The notes: a model not told the origin generated them from the letters alone. Shown: positions 26,821-35,397, numbered from the stretch's first letter. The stretch: 64,000 nucleotides of DNA from Bdellovibrionales bacterium CG10_big_fil_rev_8_21_14_0_10_45_34 (GCA_002778785.1 PEZS01000002.1:103126-167125), one strand, 5' to 3'. Numbers and translations: made by a program.

Positions 26821-27402
26821 CTATTCGCTTTGGCAGCTCGCAAGCAATCCGGTTTTTAAACTTTCATTAGGAGGCTTCGGGCCCAAAAAAACTGCTGTAA
26901 TATATTTATCTGCATTGGCAGATTTCACAGAGCCAACTTTTTCGCCCCCAAGTAATACGTCTACTTCGCCCGGCCGCGTATCAAATGCCAGAGTCTTGCC
27001 GGGGCCCATGTCCTTCATCAATGAATTTAATGGCGATATAACCTCTTTTGCTTCGTCACAACTACCCGCCCACTTACAATTGTCGAGAATGCCGGTCCGC
27101 CAAGCCGCAGTAATCTTGTCTTTGGGAACACTCATTAAAAAATTGAGAAAAATTCTCTTTGGGGAGGTCAAATCTCTTATCTCCTCGGCTTTCAGTGGAC
27201 TCTTTTCAGTATAGAGAGCTCCTACATAAACCTTTGCCAAAAGCATGTATGTCCTCACGCCCATTCCATGACAAACTAGTTTTGTGCCATCAACTTCAAC
27301 GGACTCTGGAACCTCTGCTCCCTTCATTTTAAAGTCAGCCTGAGCTACCCCACTTGCAACCAAAACAACCGCAAAGAATACTGTTTTCATAAAAGACTTC
27401 AC
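26821..27402 (-). CDS. Secreted chalcone isomerase-like protein
   Basis: A signal peptide is present (MKSFMKTVFFAVVLVASGVAQA) and the mature 170-residue domain resembles the bacterial chalcone isomerase-like family. Marks are the segments VPESVEVDGTKLVCHGMG, RTYMLLAKVYVGALYTEKS and PKRIFLNFLMSVPKDKI. In bacteria these are periplasmic proteins of unknown, probably lipid-binding function; chalcone isomerase activity is not expected. It is a single minus-strand gene sharing a divergent 149-bp region with the catalase-like gene. Confidence 0.78.
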   Translation of the reverse strand: MKSFMKTVFFAVVLVASGVAQADFKMKGAEVPESVEVDGTKLVCHGMGVRTYMLLAKVYVGALYTEKSPLKAEEIRDLTSPKRIFLNFLMSVPKDKITAAWRTGILDNCKWAGSCDEAKEVISPLNSLMKDMGPGKTLAFDTRPGEVDVLLGGEKVGSVKSANADKYITAVFLGPKPPNESLKTGLLASCQSE

Positions 27403-27551
27403 CTAACCTCCCGTAAAACGAATGTGATAGAGCCGGAGCCGCTTTGCCTTCGACTGCCTTCGGCTGTTAATGCTCCAGCCATTCGTGTAATGATTACCCT
27501 CACACCCTATTTCTCGTTCTGAAAACCCTAAAGGCAAGTAAAATTCTCAAA

Positions 27552-29162
27552 ATGCTTGGATTCGAACCTTCTCTAAAACCATCGAAGATTTTTTGTAAAC
27601 TGCTTGTGATCCCCTTGGTCGTTTTAACTTGTGGCTTTGGCGCATTGGTCAACTTTGGGCTCGATGAAAATAGGCTTGGGCCTTTGGACCCAGCCTTAGA
27701 GACGATTCAAGCCGATGAGGCCTCAAAGTTTAAAAAGGTCGCCGCTGTTATACAGGCTTTTGTGGCCAAACAATTCCTAATAAATTCACGCAAAGCCGCA
27801 ACCTCTAGCGAAAACCATTCTCTCACATCCAACGCAATAGATTCTCGCGATCTTCTGCCGGCAAAGCCCGATGCACACAGGAAGTCCCACGGTTGCTACC
27901 CGTCGACTCTAGAAGTTCGCCCAGATATTCTCTCTGTGATAAATCGTGCTATCGACACTTTGATAAACGAAAGAAATTCAGAGGCAAAACTGGGAAAAGT
28001 CAAACCCGGCCCCATGCCAGAAATCTTGCACTCTGAGTCAGACCTGGGGGTTTTTCAGCCTGGGCAGATCTACAACTCCATTGTGCGCTTTTCAAATGCT
28101 AACCCTAAAAATCGTCACGACCGTACGCCAGATGTGAGAGGTATTGCGGTGAAATTACTCCGCGCCGTTGACAAAGATCGGCTAACTAACTTGTCATCTG
28201 CCGAGTTGAATTCCAACACCGCTTTAGACATTTTAGCGAACAACTTTCCCACTTTTTTCCTGACCGAACAGAACCCGGCGGAGAATTACGCTAAGCTGAC
28301 TTCTTATTTTTTGAGAGGAACTCTCGACGATAACCAGAGTAGATTCAAGGAAAGGTGGTTTGCAGGGCTCTCACTTTTTAAAAACAATTTCAATGCGATG
28401 GAGGTTAATCTCGGCATGATTCTGGATGGAAGTGTTATCCGATCAGCTCTCGCCGAAAACTATTTTTCAATGACGGCTTATAGACTCGGCACTCATGGCA
28501 GCCACCGAGCAGTGAAATACATCTGGAAGCCGGAGCCCTGTCAGGCTGAACAACAAAGTGAATTAGAGCGGTTTTTAAAGACAAACCGCCCTGACTGGGC
28601 CACAGAGCGTAACTACTCAGACCCCCGCTACATCTTAAAGCTTCGACAAATCCCGCCCTATAAGAAAAAATATAGAAAGCAGTTTCCTTCAAATTACCTA
28701 CGTAAAAACATCGAAGAAACTCTCGCGCGCGATAGTTTTTGCTACAGCCTCTATCTACAATTTTACCGAGACCAAATAAGCACCAACATCGAAGATTCTT
28801 CAGATCTTTGGGCAGAAAGCGTTGATGACATCAGCTGGTGGAAACGCGAGGTCATTCCGAGTTCACTTAACCCACTTTGGAAAATCTATCCTATGGATAG
28901 ATCTGCGTATCTTAAAAAAATTGAGGCCAAATCTCCTGTGCGCCCGGTCAAGGTGGCGCAACTTAGGATTAACCAGACTGTTGGCCCAGCATTAGGGCAA
29001 AATCTCTGTGATAGCCTCAGTTTCAATTCTTGGAATGGCAATATCGAGCACCACAAACCGCTTGGAGTCGTCAATCGCATGAGAAGAGAAGCCTACTTTG
29101 CTTCAAGAAAAATACGCCAATTTTTGAATAGCTTTTCGCTAAACAGCAAAGATTCGCCCTAG
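27552..29162 (+). CDS. Catalase-like heme-protein domain protein
   Basis: A membrane-anchor or signal-like segment (about residues 15-33) is followed by a catalase-superfamily domain. HGCYPSTLEVRPD, PGQIYNSIVRFSNANP and the DVRGIAVKLL block correspond to the N-terminal catalase fold, and YRLGTHGSHRAVKY is where the fold continues. A catalytic-looking His and Asn are present, but the proximal-tyrosine motif of true catalases is not obvious, so activity is uncertain. The gene lies 77 bp upstream of the Fur-like gene in an oxidative-stress cluster, supporting a peroxide-related role (inference). Confidence 0.7.
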   Translation: MLGFEPSLKPSKIFCKLLVIPLVVLTCGFGALVNFGLDENRLGPLDPALETIQADEASKFKKVAAVIQAFVAKQFLINSRKAATSSENHSLTSNAIDSRDLLPAKPDAHRKSHGCYPSTLEVRPDILSVINRAIDTLINERNSEAKLGKVKPGPMPEILHSESDLGVFQPGQIYNSIVRFSNANPKNRHDRTPDVRGIAVKLLRAVDKDRLTNLSSAELNSNTALDILANNFPTFFLTEQNPAENYAKLTSYFLRGTLDDNQSRFKERWFAGLSLFKNNFNAMEVNLGMILDGSVIRSALAENYFSMTAYRLGTHGSHRAVKYIWKPEPCQAEQQSELERFLKTNRPDWATERNYSDPRYILKLRQIPPYKKKYRKQFPSNYLRKNIEETLARDSFCYSLYLQFYRDQISTNIEDSSDLWAESVDDISWWKREVIPSSLNPLWKIYPMDRSAYLKKIEAKSPVRPVKVAQLRINQTVGPALGQNLCDSLSFNSWNGNIEHHKPLGVVNRMRREAYFASRKIRQFLNSFSLNSKDSP

Positions 29163-29206
29163 ACCGCCAGATGACACGGATACTCCATAGTGAAATATGG
29201 TCATAT

Positions 29207-29241
29207 TTAGAATTGACATAATTTTAGACTTATTCTAATTT
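29207..29241 (+). promoter_or_regulatory. Promoter and dyad of the fur-like gene
   Basis: A perfect -35 TTGACA (29213-29218) is followed after 17 bp by a -10-like TAATTT (29236-29241). Seven-base inverted repeats TTAGAAT (29207-29213) and ATTCTAA (29232-29238) bracket the promoter and resemble halves of a PerR/Fur box. The -10 ends seven bases before the ATG at 29249, which implies a leaderless message. Confidence 0.55.
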
Positions 29242-29701
29242 GGTGCCTATGGCACCACTTCGTAAAGATGCACAACAAGTAAGTAACGAGAAGATCGTCG
29301 ATTGGCTTAAGGCAGCAGGGCTTAGTGCCACTAGCCAGCGAATAGCTATCACTCGTTTCGTGCTCTGCGAAGCCGACCATCCTACTGCCGATGAAGTTCA
29401 TAGATGGACTGAGAATTATTTACCTAAGGTGAGTCTTGCCACCGTCTACAACACGCTGGGAACTTTGGTTCAAGCAGGACTTCTAAAGGAAGTTCGATTG
29501 GCTGGCAGTGATCGAGTTATTTATGACTGCAAAACTCACGATCACTTTCACTTTCTAGATGAAGCAAGTGGCCAAATTTACGATTTGGATTCGCGCGATG
29601 TAGAACTTAATTTTAAAGACAAAAAGATGTTTAATATATCAAGTTTCGACCTCTTGATTAGAGGTCGTGTTAACAAGAACAGAGTAACAAAAAAACAATG
29701 A
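29240..29701 (+). CDS. Fur-family regulator (PerR-like)
   Basis: Ferric-uptake-regulator family protein. The winged helix is HPTADEVHRWTENYLP with the recognition part SLATVYNTLGTLVQAGLLKEV, as in PerR and Irr, and THDHFHF is the regulatory metal site. The structural CxxC zinc motifs of many Fur proteins are missing. ORF begins at TTG 29240; the ATG at 29249 is the better start and no ribosome binding site precedes it. Location directly ahead of ahpC and behind a catalase-like gene indicates a peroxide-sensing repressor of this cluster; true identity as PerR is inferred from context. Confidence 0.85.
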   Translation: MVPMAPLRKDAQQVSNEKIVDWLKAAGLSATSQRIAITRFVLCEADHPTADEVHRWTENYLPKVSLATVYNTLGTLVQAGLLKEVRLAGSDRVIYDCKTHDHFHFLDEASGQIYDLDSRDVELNFKDKKMFNISSFDLLIRGRVNKNRVTKKQ

Positions 29702-29711
29702 GGAGGACTTT

Positions 29712-30257
29712 ATGGTTCGTATGTTAGGAATTGGTGAAAAATTTCCGGAATTTAAACTCAACAGCGTCGTATCGCTTGAAAAGGGCAAAGAATTTAAAGA
29801 AATTTCTAGCTCTGATATGAAGGGCAAGTGGTCAGTTGTTTTCTTTTGGCCTATGGACTTTACATTCATTTGTCCTACAGAACTAGCGCAGTTTAACCAA
29901 GATCTGCCGCAGTTCAGAGATCGTGAAGCACAAGTTTACGGAGTAAGCACAGACACTCACTTTGTGCACTTGGCCTGGCGAACTCATCATCCAGACTTGA
30001 AAGACCTTAAGTATCCGATGCTCGCTGATCACAAGAAGGAGCTCAGTCAAGCCCTGGGTATTCTGCATCCGACAGAGCAAGTTGCACTTCGTGCGACTTA
30101 CATTGTTGATCCAGACGGCATAGTTCGATGGGTAAGTGTGAATGATTTGAGCGTTGGCCGAAACGTAAAAGAAGTAGTTCGCACTCTCGATGCGCTTCAA
30201 TCTGACGAGCTTTGCCCTTGCAATTGGGAAAAGGGTCAGCCCACTTTGAATGTTTAA
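29712..30257 (+). CDS. ahpC: Peroxiredoxin AhpC
   Basis: Typical 2-Cys peroxiredoxin reducing hydrogen and organic peroxides. The peroxidatic cysteine is in DFTFICPTE and the resolving cysteine in DELCPCNW near the C-terminus; this CPCNW ending is that of AhpC enzymes reduced by AhpD, as in mycobacteria. A strong ribosome binding site (GAGGAGG) precedes ATG 29712. The gene follows the Fur-like regulator by 10 bases and ahpD lies downstream, so the three form a peroxide-defence cluster. Confidence 0.93.
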   Translation: MVRMLGIGEKFPEFKLNSVVSLEKGKEFKEISSSDMKGKWSVVFFWPMDFTFICPTELAQFNQDLPQFRDREAQVYGVSTDTHFVHLAWRTHHPDLKDLKYPMLADHKKELSQALGILHPTEQVALRATYIVDPDGIVRWVSVNDLSVGRNVKEVVRTLDALQSDELCPCNWEKGQPTLNV

Positions 30258-30284
30258 AGACTAAACGTTCGAAGAGGTATCGAC

Positions 30285-30359
30285 AAAAATGGGAGCAGGA
30301 GCGAAGTTGGCTGGTTTCAGCCTGACGGCGCTTTAGCTCCCTTCAGTGTCCATTTTTTT
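30285..30359 (+). terminator. Structured attenuator/terminator between ahpC and ahpD
   Basis: Downstream of ahpC, GGGAGC (30291-30296) can pair with GCTCCC (30336-30341), with an inner GGCTG/CAGCC stem. AAAAATGG (30285-30292) can alternatively pair with the CCATTTTT that ends the structure (30350-30359). It may lower ahpD relative to ahpC or mark the end of the ahpC transcript. Confidence 0.45.
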
Positions 30360-30438
30360 GCAGCTTGATGCCTCCAATCAAAAGCAATCAGCAAAAGATT
30401 TTTCAGCGTCAAGCCTTTTACTTAAATAGGAGATGATT

Positions 30439-31002
30439 ATGCCGTTTGATCTCAGCACCCTACAGTTTGAAAGCCGGATTTTTGCAGCGGATACCGCAAT
30501 TGAGAGAGATTTAAAGCTCAACTTTCAGAAGTTAACTCAAGAAAGTTCCCTTGAAACCAACGAAAAGCTCTTCGCTCTCTATGCTCTTGCACAAGCCTGC
30601 CACCACTCTGCTCTAAAAACTTCAGTACGTGAGTTACTCCAAAAGAGTGATGAAATATCGAACGAGCAGATAACAGAGATCGAACAAAGTGCCGGCATTA
30701 TGGCAATGCTAAACACCTACTATCGCTTTCGCCACTTTATGAAAGAGACACATGGCGGCGAGTTAGATCCGAGCTTTAATCGCGCTGGTCTAAGAATGAA
30801 TTCTCTTTCGAATCCTGTGATTGGAAAGACAAACTTTGAAATGCTCGCATTTGCCCTATCAGTCATCAATGGGTGCCAAGATTGTGTTGGGTCGCACGCT
30901 AAGACTTTAGCTCAGCACGGTGTTTCAAATGAAAAAATTCATGACTTAGCCCGCTTAGCCAGTGTGGTTAAGGCAATTTCTGTTCTGGATGAAACAGTCT
31001 AG
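30439..31002 (+). CDS. ahpD: Alkyl hydroperoxidase D
   Basis: AhpD-family thioredoxin-like reductase that recycles AhpC. The catalytic cysteine pair is in the segment INGCQDCVGSHAKTL (C-x-x-C), followed by the conserved His about three residues on. The 187-residue all-helical chain has the family length. I place the start at ATG 30439, because AGGAG ends six bases before it; the frame opens at 30433 but that ATG would touch the ribosome binding site. Pairing with an AhpC that has the CPCNW ending supports the assignment. Confidence 0.92.
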   Translation: MPFDLSTLQFESRIFAADTAIERDLKLNFQKLTQESSLETNEKLFALYALAQACHHSALKTSVRELLQKSDEISNEQITEIEQSAGIMAMLNTYYRFRHFMKETHGGELDPSFNRAGLRMNSLSNPVIGKTNFEMLAFALSVINGCQDCVGSHAKTLAQHGVSNEKIHDLARLASVVKAISVLDETV

Positions 31003-31044
31003 GGCGCTTTTGCAGTAGTTCGACCAAATGAGGACACGCCCTAG
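30999..31044. terminator. Inverted repeat between convergent ahpD and XRE gene
   Basis: Eight-base arms CTAGGGCG (30999-31006) and CGCCCTAG (31037-31044) lie exactly between the two convergent stop codons, with a 30-base loop and no T-tract. It could act as a weak bidirectional terminator. Confidence 0.35.
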
Positions 31045-31302
31045 TTATTGCTTAAGTATGTCGCTAAGAGCTTTTTTTTCTTCTTTTAAAATAAGATCAA
31101 TCAGCTCATCGGGAGAGATTTTGTAAAGTCTTACAATCTCTGCAAGTTTTTTTGAGGGCGGCGGAGATATTCCTCTCTCCCAGTTCGAAACGTATTGGGG
31201 AGAGGTGTATTGCAACGCCTCGCTCACTTGTTTTTGACGCAGCCCGCAAGCCACTCTTCTTTGCTTCAAAAATTCGCCTAAGGCTTTGGGTGATGAAAAC
31301 AT
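31045..31302 (-). CDS. Small XRE-family helix-turn-helix regulator
   Basis: A lambda-Cro/CI type helix-turn-helix domain in about 85 residues: LGEFLKQRRVACGLRQKQVSEAL for the first helices and YVSNWERGISPPPSKKL for the recognition and following helix, then a short C-terminal helix. I use the ATG at 31302 (MFSSPKAL), just before the domain; the frame is open to 31443, but the extra N-terminal stretch does not look like protein. Target unknown. It converges with ahpD. Confidence 0.7.
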   Translation of the reverse strand: MFSSPKALGEFLKQRRVACGLRQKQVSEALQYTSPQYVSNWERGISPPPSKKLAEIVRLYKISPDELIDLILKEEKKALSDILKQ

Positions 31303-31480
31303 ATACATCGAGTTTTTCAATCGATTCCCATGACCGCAATCTATCTTCTGAATATAGTCCGTCTTTAAGTGTAAACTGCTTAAATTTTGCGCAAATACAT
31401 ACTGTAGTTGAACCGGGCTCGAAACCAGTTTCGTTGATTCCATCGGCCAACGCTTTCGCTTTTGGGTCGGTAGGCGGCAT
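31106..31480 (-). other. Possible overlapping ORF upstream of XRE gene
   Basis: A second frame opens at ATG 31480 with AGGA eight bases before it and reads naturally for its first 60 codons (MPPTDPKAKALADGINETG...) before running antisense-free but out of frame over the XRE gene. It might be a small gene with a frameshift, or the N-terminal part of a former longer protein. The overlap part does not look like protein. Confidence 0.25.
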
Positions 31481-31726
31481 CTAAAGGTCCTACTCGAAAT
31501 GGGATCTTTTTGACATCAATTTACCCCTGATGAGATTCGGCGCAGAGTAGTTCTTGTCAAAAGATTTTCGCCTGCGCCATTTCTGAAATTTGTTGGGCGA
31601 TATTTGAATCGTATTGTTGAGTTTCACAAATAACCCGATAATCTCATATCGATAACGCCTTTTTGCACCCACAACTGGTACCGATAACCATACACATGTG
31701 CTCAGAACTTTTGGGAGAATTCGGAA

Positions 31727-32911
31727 ATGTTAAGAATAGCCCGCCAAAAAATGAAAATTGATTGGGTTACCACATTATTTTTAGTCGTGACGCCAATAGG
31801 GTCGGCTATAACACTTTGGTTGGTTCCGCCCTCGACAATATCTGCTTCCATACTTGTGGCGGCGGCCATTTATCTTTATCTAACGGGAATGAGTATTACC
31901 GGGGGATACCATCGCCTTTTCGCACACAAGACCTATAGCGCCAACAAGGTTGTCGAATGGGCCTATCTTTTATTTGGGGCAGGAGCGTTTCAAGGGTCCG
32001 CGCTGAAATGGGGCGCAGATCACAGAATTCATCATCGTTTTGTAGACGGCGAAAAGGATCCCTATAGCATAAACAAAGGTCTTTGGTATGCCCATATTGG
32101 CTGGCTGTTTGATAAGCTACCGGAGCCAGATTACCAAAAGTGGGCACCCGACCTTTTAAAAAATCCCAGAGTGAAGTTTCAACACAAGCATTTCGTTTTA
32201 ATCGGAAGTTTTATGGCTTTTCTCTTACCTGGCTTCATCGGGCTGGTAATTGCAGATTCTTTTTTATTAGGCGCACTTTATATCGGCTTGATTCGATTGG
32301 TGGTTCTTCATCACACGACTTTTTTTATTAACAGTCTCTGCCACTTTTGGGGTAAGCAACCTTACAGTGATGCCCACACAGCAAGAGATTCCCATATTCT
32401 TGCAGTCCTGACATACGGAGAAGGCTACCACAACTTTCATCATGAATTTCAGGGCGACTATAGAAATGGAGTGAAGTGGTATCAGTGGGATCCAACCAAG
32501 TGGTTAATTCTTTCACTTCATAAATTGGGCTGGGCCAATGGACTCAAAGAAGTCTCTCCATTCAAGATCCTTGAAGCTCAGATTCAGCAGCGCAAAAAAA
32601 GAGCCCTTTCTAGTGGAGTGCGTTCGGACGTATTGGAACAGTGGGCACAAAGAACAGAGAGTGCGCGGGCTCGATGGAAAGAAACGTTTGAGAATTATCA
32701 CAAGGCCAAAGAAAGTTTCAAACTCTCACTGAGAGAAAAACACAATGACAACATGGTCGCCTTTCACCAAAAGGTTGAAGACTTCCATACCTGGGAAGAA
32801 CTAAAAAAATCCGAATTTCGCAAGAAAATCCAAGAACTCAAACGCGATATGAGGCAGGCAAGAAAAGAATATAAAAGATCTTGGGCCAGCCTGACAACGG
32901 CGACGGCCTAA
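31727..32911 (+). CDS. Acyl-CoA/fatty-acid desaturase with charged C-terminal tail
   Basis: Membrane delta-9-type fatty-acid desaturase introducing a double bond into acyl chains. The three histidine boxes are HRLFAH, HRIHHR and GEGYHNFHH, with hydrophobic helices between them at expected spacing. After about residue 280 a 110-residue highly charged helical extension, rich in Lys, Arg and Glu (for instance RQARKEYKRSW), is added that most desaturases lack. A GGGA precedes the ATG. The gene stands alone; a terminator-like hairpin lies 120 bp downstream. Confidence 0.9.
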   Translation: MLRIARQKMKIDWVTTLFLVVTPIGSAITLWLVPPSTISASILVAAAIYLYLTGMSITGGYHRLFAHKTYSANKVVEWAYLLFGAGAFQGSALKWGADHRIHHRFVDGEKDPYSINKGLWYAHIGWLFDKLPEPDYQKWAPDLLKNPRVKFQHKHFVLIGSFMAFLLPGFIGLVIADSFLLGALYIGLIRLVVLHHTTFFINSLCHFWGKQPYSDAHTARDSHILAVLTYGEGYHNFHHEFQGDYRNGVKWYQWDPTKWLILSLHKLGWANGLKEVSPFKILEAQIQQRKKRALSSGVRSDVLEQWAQRTESARARWKETFENYHKAKESFKLSLREKHNDNMVAFHQKVEDFHTWEELKKSEFRKKIQELKRDMRQARKEYKRSWASLTTATA

Positions 32912-33032
32912 GCTTATTTGCTTGCAGCGGCAAAAGTCATTTGTTCCATCCAAGGGGCAAAACACTCCCACATCCTTACTGAGTTATAGCGAGTCCGCAT
33001 GAGGCATAAACTGTTTGCCACTGATGTGAAAC

Positions 33033-33062
33033 AGAGTCCGCAGAGCGGCTCTCTTCTGTTTT
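33033..33062 (+). terminator. Terminator-like hairpin after the desaturase gene
   Basis: AGAG-T-CCGC pairs with GCGG-CTCT around an AGA loop, followed by a T-rich TCTTCTGTTTT, about 120 bases beyond the desaturase stop. This fits an intrinsic terminator with one bulged base. Confidence 0.5.
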
Positions 33063-33444
33063 AAGTATAATTTCTTTTTATGTGAGAGATTCGAACTTTG
33101 AATCGCTGGTTGCCAATGAGCCCGCCGCTTGCAAACAAATACTAGTCTCTAGTGCCGGCTTACCTATTGGAATTACTACTAATCTACAAAACAAATTTCC
33201 ACAACAAAAGGGCGACTACTCATTAAAAGTTGAATCGCAAGATCAGCGGTTCCAAATTGGCGCCACGAATCAATGTTGGTTTTTCACTAGCGACCCAGCC
33301 CAAAGTTGGGGACGATTCATATGGGGGATGTTCGTGCTGATCAAAAAAACAAAGTTCTCTTATTCGTCACATCGCTCAAAGGCTCTTTGTTTTCTAGAGG
33401 TTACTGAACATCGAAGATGAACGATTCCAAAGGAGGGAGTCCAT
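33063..33444. other. Intergenic stretch, no supported gene
   Basis: Between the desaturase terminator and the M4-like protease. A GTG-started frame of 112 codons (33082-33420) lies here, but it has no ribosome binding site, resembles no family I know and its second half has unlikely composition. I see no RNA gene or repeat. Confidence 0.5.
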
Positions 33445-35241
33445 ATGGGGAAGTTATTAGGCTTAAGAATGGTCGTTATGGCGTTGCTATTGGCAGGAGC
33501 AGGAGCTCAGTCCCAAGAAGGCGCAAACAATGTCTCCGATAAAGTAGACGCAAGTGGTAGGATTCGCATCGGATACTATCCGAAAGCATTTGCTGGGAAG
33601 CAACTTACCGATTTGAAAAAAATCGAGTCCTCTCTATCGCAGTGGCTGTTGTCACAGAATTCAAAACTCACTGCAGAGAACTTTGAATTAAGAAACGTGA
33701 GGGAATCCCTAACAGCAAAGCACTTTTATTTTCAGCAAAAACAAGACGGATTAGTTGTTGAGAGTGCTGAAGTCATTGTGTCTGTTGATAACAGCACACA
33801 AGAGATGTACAGAATATTCGATAACTCGACTGAGAGTAAACCGGCTGTTGCCAAAGCAGGTAGTCAGCTCACTTCTGAAAAAGCTGTCGATATAGCTTGG
33901 AAGCATATTTGGGTAAGCGGCAGATTACTCGCAGACGTCAAATCGGAAAAACTATTTATTGAACAAGACGGAACTCTGCGACTCACCTACAGAGTTGAAA
34001 TTGATACTGTAGAACCTGCAGGTTCGTGGGAAGTTATCCTCGATGCCTACACGGGTGAAATTGTAAGAACACAGGATCTACGAAAAGATGCAAAACATGA
34101 CGATAGCAAACCCGTGTTTGGCAGAACGCCTGGTAAAAAGCTTCTGGATTATAGAGAGGCAGTTAAAGCTCTGGACGCAAAAAAATCGATCTCACTACTC
34201 TCAAACGGGAATCGCAGAGATGCCACAGCACTTGTGTTTGATCCAGATCCAAGAACAACACTTACCGACAACACACTTCTTGACAGTTCACCAAAGAGTG
34301 CTTTTGAGCCCGCGTATAAAAGTGTCGTGCTAAAGGATGTTACTGAAGTTGCAGGAGTGCTAAAGCTTTCGGGCCCCTGGGTGACATTGGTAGACTTCGA
34401 AGCACCCGTGAACACGCCCTACACAGTTCAAAACGGAGAGTTCAAGGGTAAACGAGGAGATCAAAGTTTTAACGACGCCATGACTTATTACCACCTCGAT
34501 AAGAATCAACGCTATATGCAGTCGTTAGGTTTTTTTGGGAGCCGAGGCATCCAGTACCTCTCGATCACAGTAGATTCGAACGGAGCTAACGGTGCCGACA
34601 ACTCTTACTATCGACCAAGCGCAAATCACCTCGCTTTTGGCTGGGGCTGTGTTGATGACAACGAAGACGCTGATGTGATCTTGCACGAGTACAATCATGC
34701 GATTAACCACAGTATCAATAGCAACTTCAGCGGCGGCGATACGGGCGCTATGGGCGAGGGGTTTGGTGACTACTGGGCTCAGTCTTATAGCATCAGCACA
34801 GAGAACGGAATGACGTTTAACCCTTTTCACGTTTTTAACTGGGATGCGCACTCAGATCCAAACAATGAAGAGGGCTGTTGGCCGGGTCGACGCCTAGATA
34901 AAACCCAAGCGCAATACGTCCATAGCCAGAACTATTACGCCCATAGCCGGCACGACTCCTTTGTTTCTGATGAATTGTGGTCAACTCCCATCTTCCAGGC
35001 ACTTTATGAGGCAGTGAAGACAAAACAGGCAACTCGAGAAGAAATGGATAGAATTATTCTTGAGGCCCAGTTTGGCCTAGGGTACGGACTCAAGATGCGA
35101 GACATGGCAAACTCCATTGTTTCCAATGCGAAGAGACTCTATCCGCAGGGCAAGCATGCTGAAATCTACGCAAGAAAGTTTGCAGCCCAAAACATCATTG
35201 AAAGACAAAGTTCTCTTGTGCCCTTGGCAAAAGCTAATTAA
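33445..35241 (+). CDS. Secreted M4/M36-like zinc metalloprotease
   Basis: Secreted thermolysin-like protease, probably degrading extracellular protein. After a signal peptide (residues about 1-22) come an FTP-type and a PepSY-type propeptide (about 60-215), a linker and the catalytic domain (about 330-590). The zinc motif is HEYNH at 414-418 and the third ligand glutamate is E438 in GAMGEGFGDY, 20 residues on, as in M4/M36 gluzincins. A strong AGGAGG lies before ATG 33445. The absence of a typical M4 neutral-protease C-terminal half suggests a fungalysin-like (M36) or divergent member. It may serve in prey or biopolymer digestion. Confidence 0.85.
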   Translation: MGKLLGLRMVVMALLLAGAGAQSQEGANNVSDKVDASGRIRIGYYPKAFAGKQLTDLKKIESSLSQWLLSQNSKLTAENFELRNVRESLTAKHFYFQQKQDGLVVESAEVIVSVDNSTQEMYRIFDNSTESKPAVAKAGSQLTSEKAVDIAWKHIWVSGRLLADVKSEKLFIEQDGTLRLTYRVEIDTVEPAGSWEVILDAYTGEIVRTQDLRKDAKHDDSKPVFGRTPGKKLLDYREAVKALDAKKSISLLSNGNRRDATALVFDPDPRTTLTDNTLLDSSPKSAFEPAYKSVVLKDVTEVAGVLKLSGPWVTLVDFEAPVNTPYTVQNGEFKGKRGDQSFNDAMTYYHLDKNQRYMQSLGFFGSRGIQYLSITVDSNGANGADNSYYRPSANHLAFGWGCVDDNEDADVILHEYNHAINHSINSNFSGGDTGAMGEGFGDYWAQSYSISTENGMTFNPFHVFNWDAHSDPNNEEGCWPGRRLDKTQAQYVHSQNYYAHSRHDSFVSDELWSTPIFQALYEAVKTKQATREEMDRIILEAQFGLGYGLKMRDMANSIVSNAKRLYPQGKHAEIYARKFAAQNIIERQSSLVPLAKAN

Positions 35242-35297
35242 GCGCAAGATCATCTTGGTCACGCGGCAGCAAGCAAATTGCTACTGCGCTAATAAAA

Positions 35298-35322
35298 AAA
35301 GGCGGGCCAAACCCGCCTTTTT
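35298..35322. terminator. Bidirectional intrinsic terminator
   Basis: AAAGGCGGG and CCCGCCTTT form a 9-bp stem with a five-base loop. It is followed by Ts on the plus strand and preceded by As, so it can end both the protease transcript and, on the other strand, the peptidase transcript. Confidence 0.8.
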
Positions 35323-35336
35323 CATTTGGTAAATCA

Positions 35337-35397
35337 CTAAAGGTACGGAGTCACTTGTGGGACGCGGCGCGTCCCACAAGTGACTCCGTACCTTTAG
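35337..35397. repeat. Long perfect palindrome (29-bp arms, 3-base loop)
   Basis: Arms 35337-35365 and 35369-35397 are exact reverse complements, with the left end CTAAAGGTACGGAGTC and the right end GACTCCGTACCTTTAG, around the loop GGC. It lies between two convergent genes, next to a separate terminator, and is followed by a further short copy of the end motif (TACCTTTAGGACC). It shares its AAGGTNC end with the palindrome at 15737-15793, so both probably belong to one dispersed repeat family. Confidence 0.85.

Noticed and set aside
31490-31672. 60-codon minus-strand frame upstream of the desaturase gene
   Set aside because: Basic, low-information composition and no start signal; probably a shadow in A+T-rich DNA.
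33082-33420. 112-codon GTG frame between the desaturase and the M4-like protease
   Set aside because: No ribosome binding site, no recognisable motif and unlikely C-terminal composition; I treat the stretch as intergenic.
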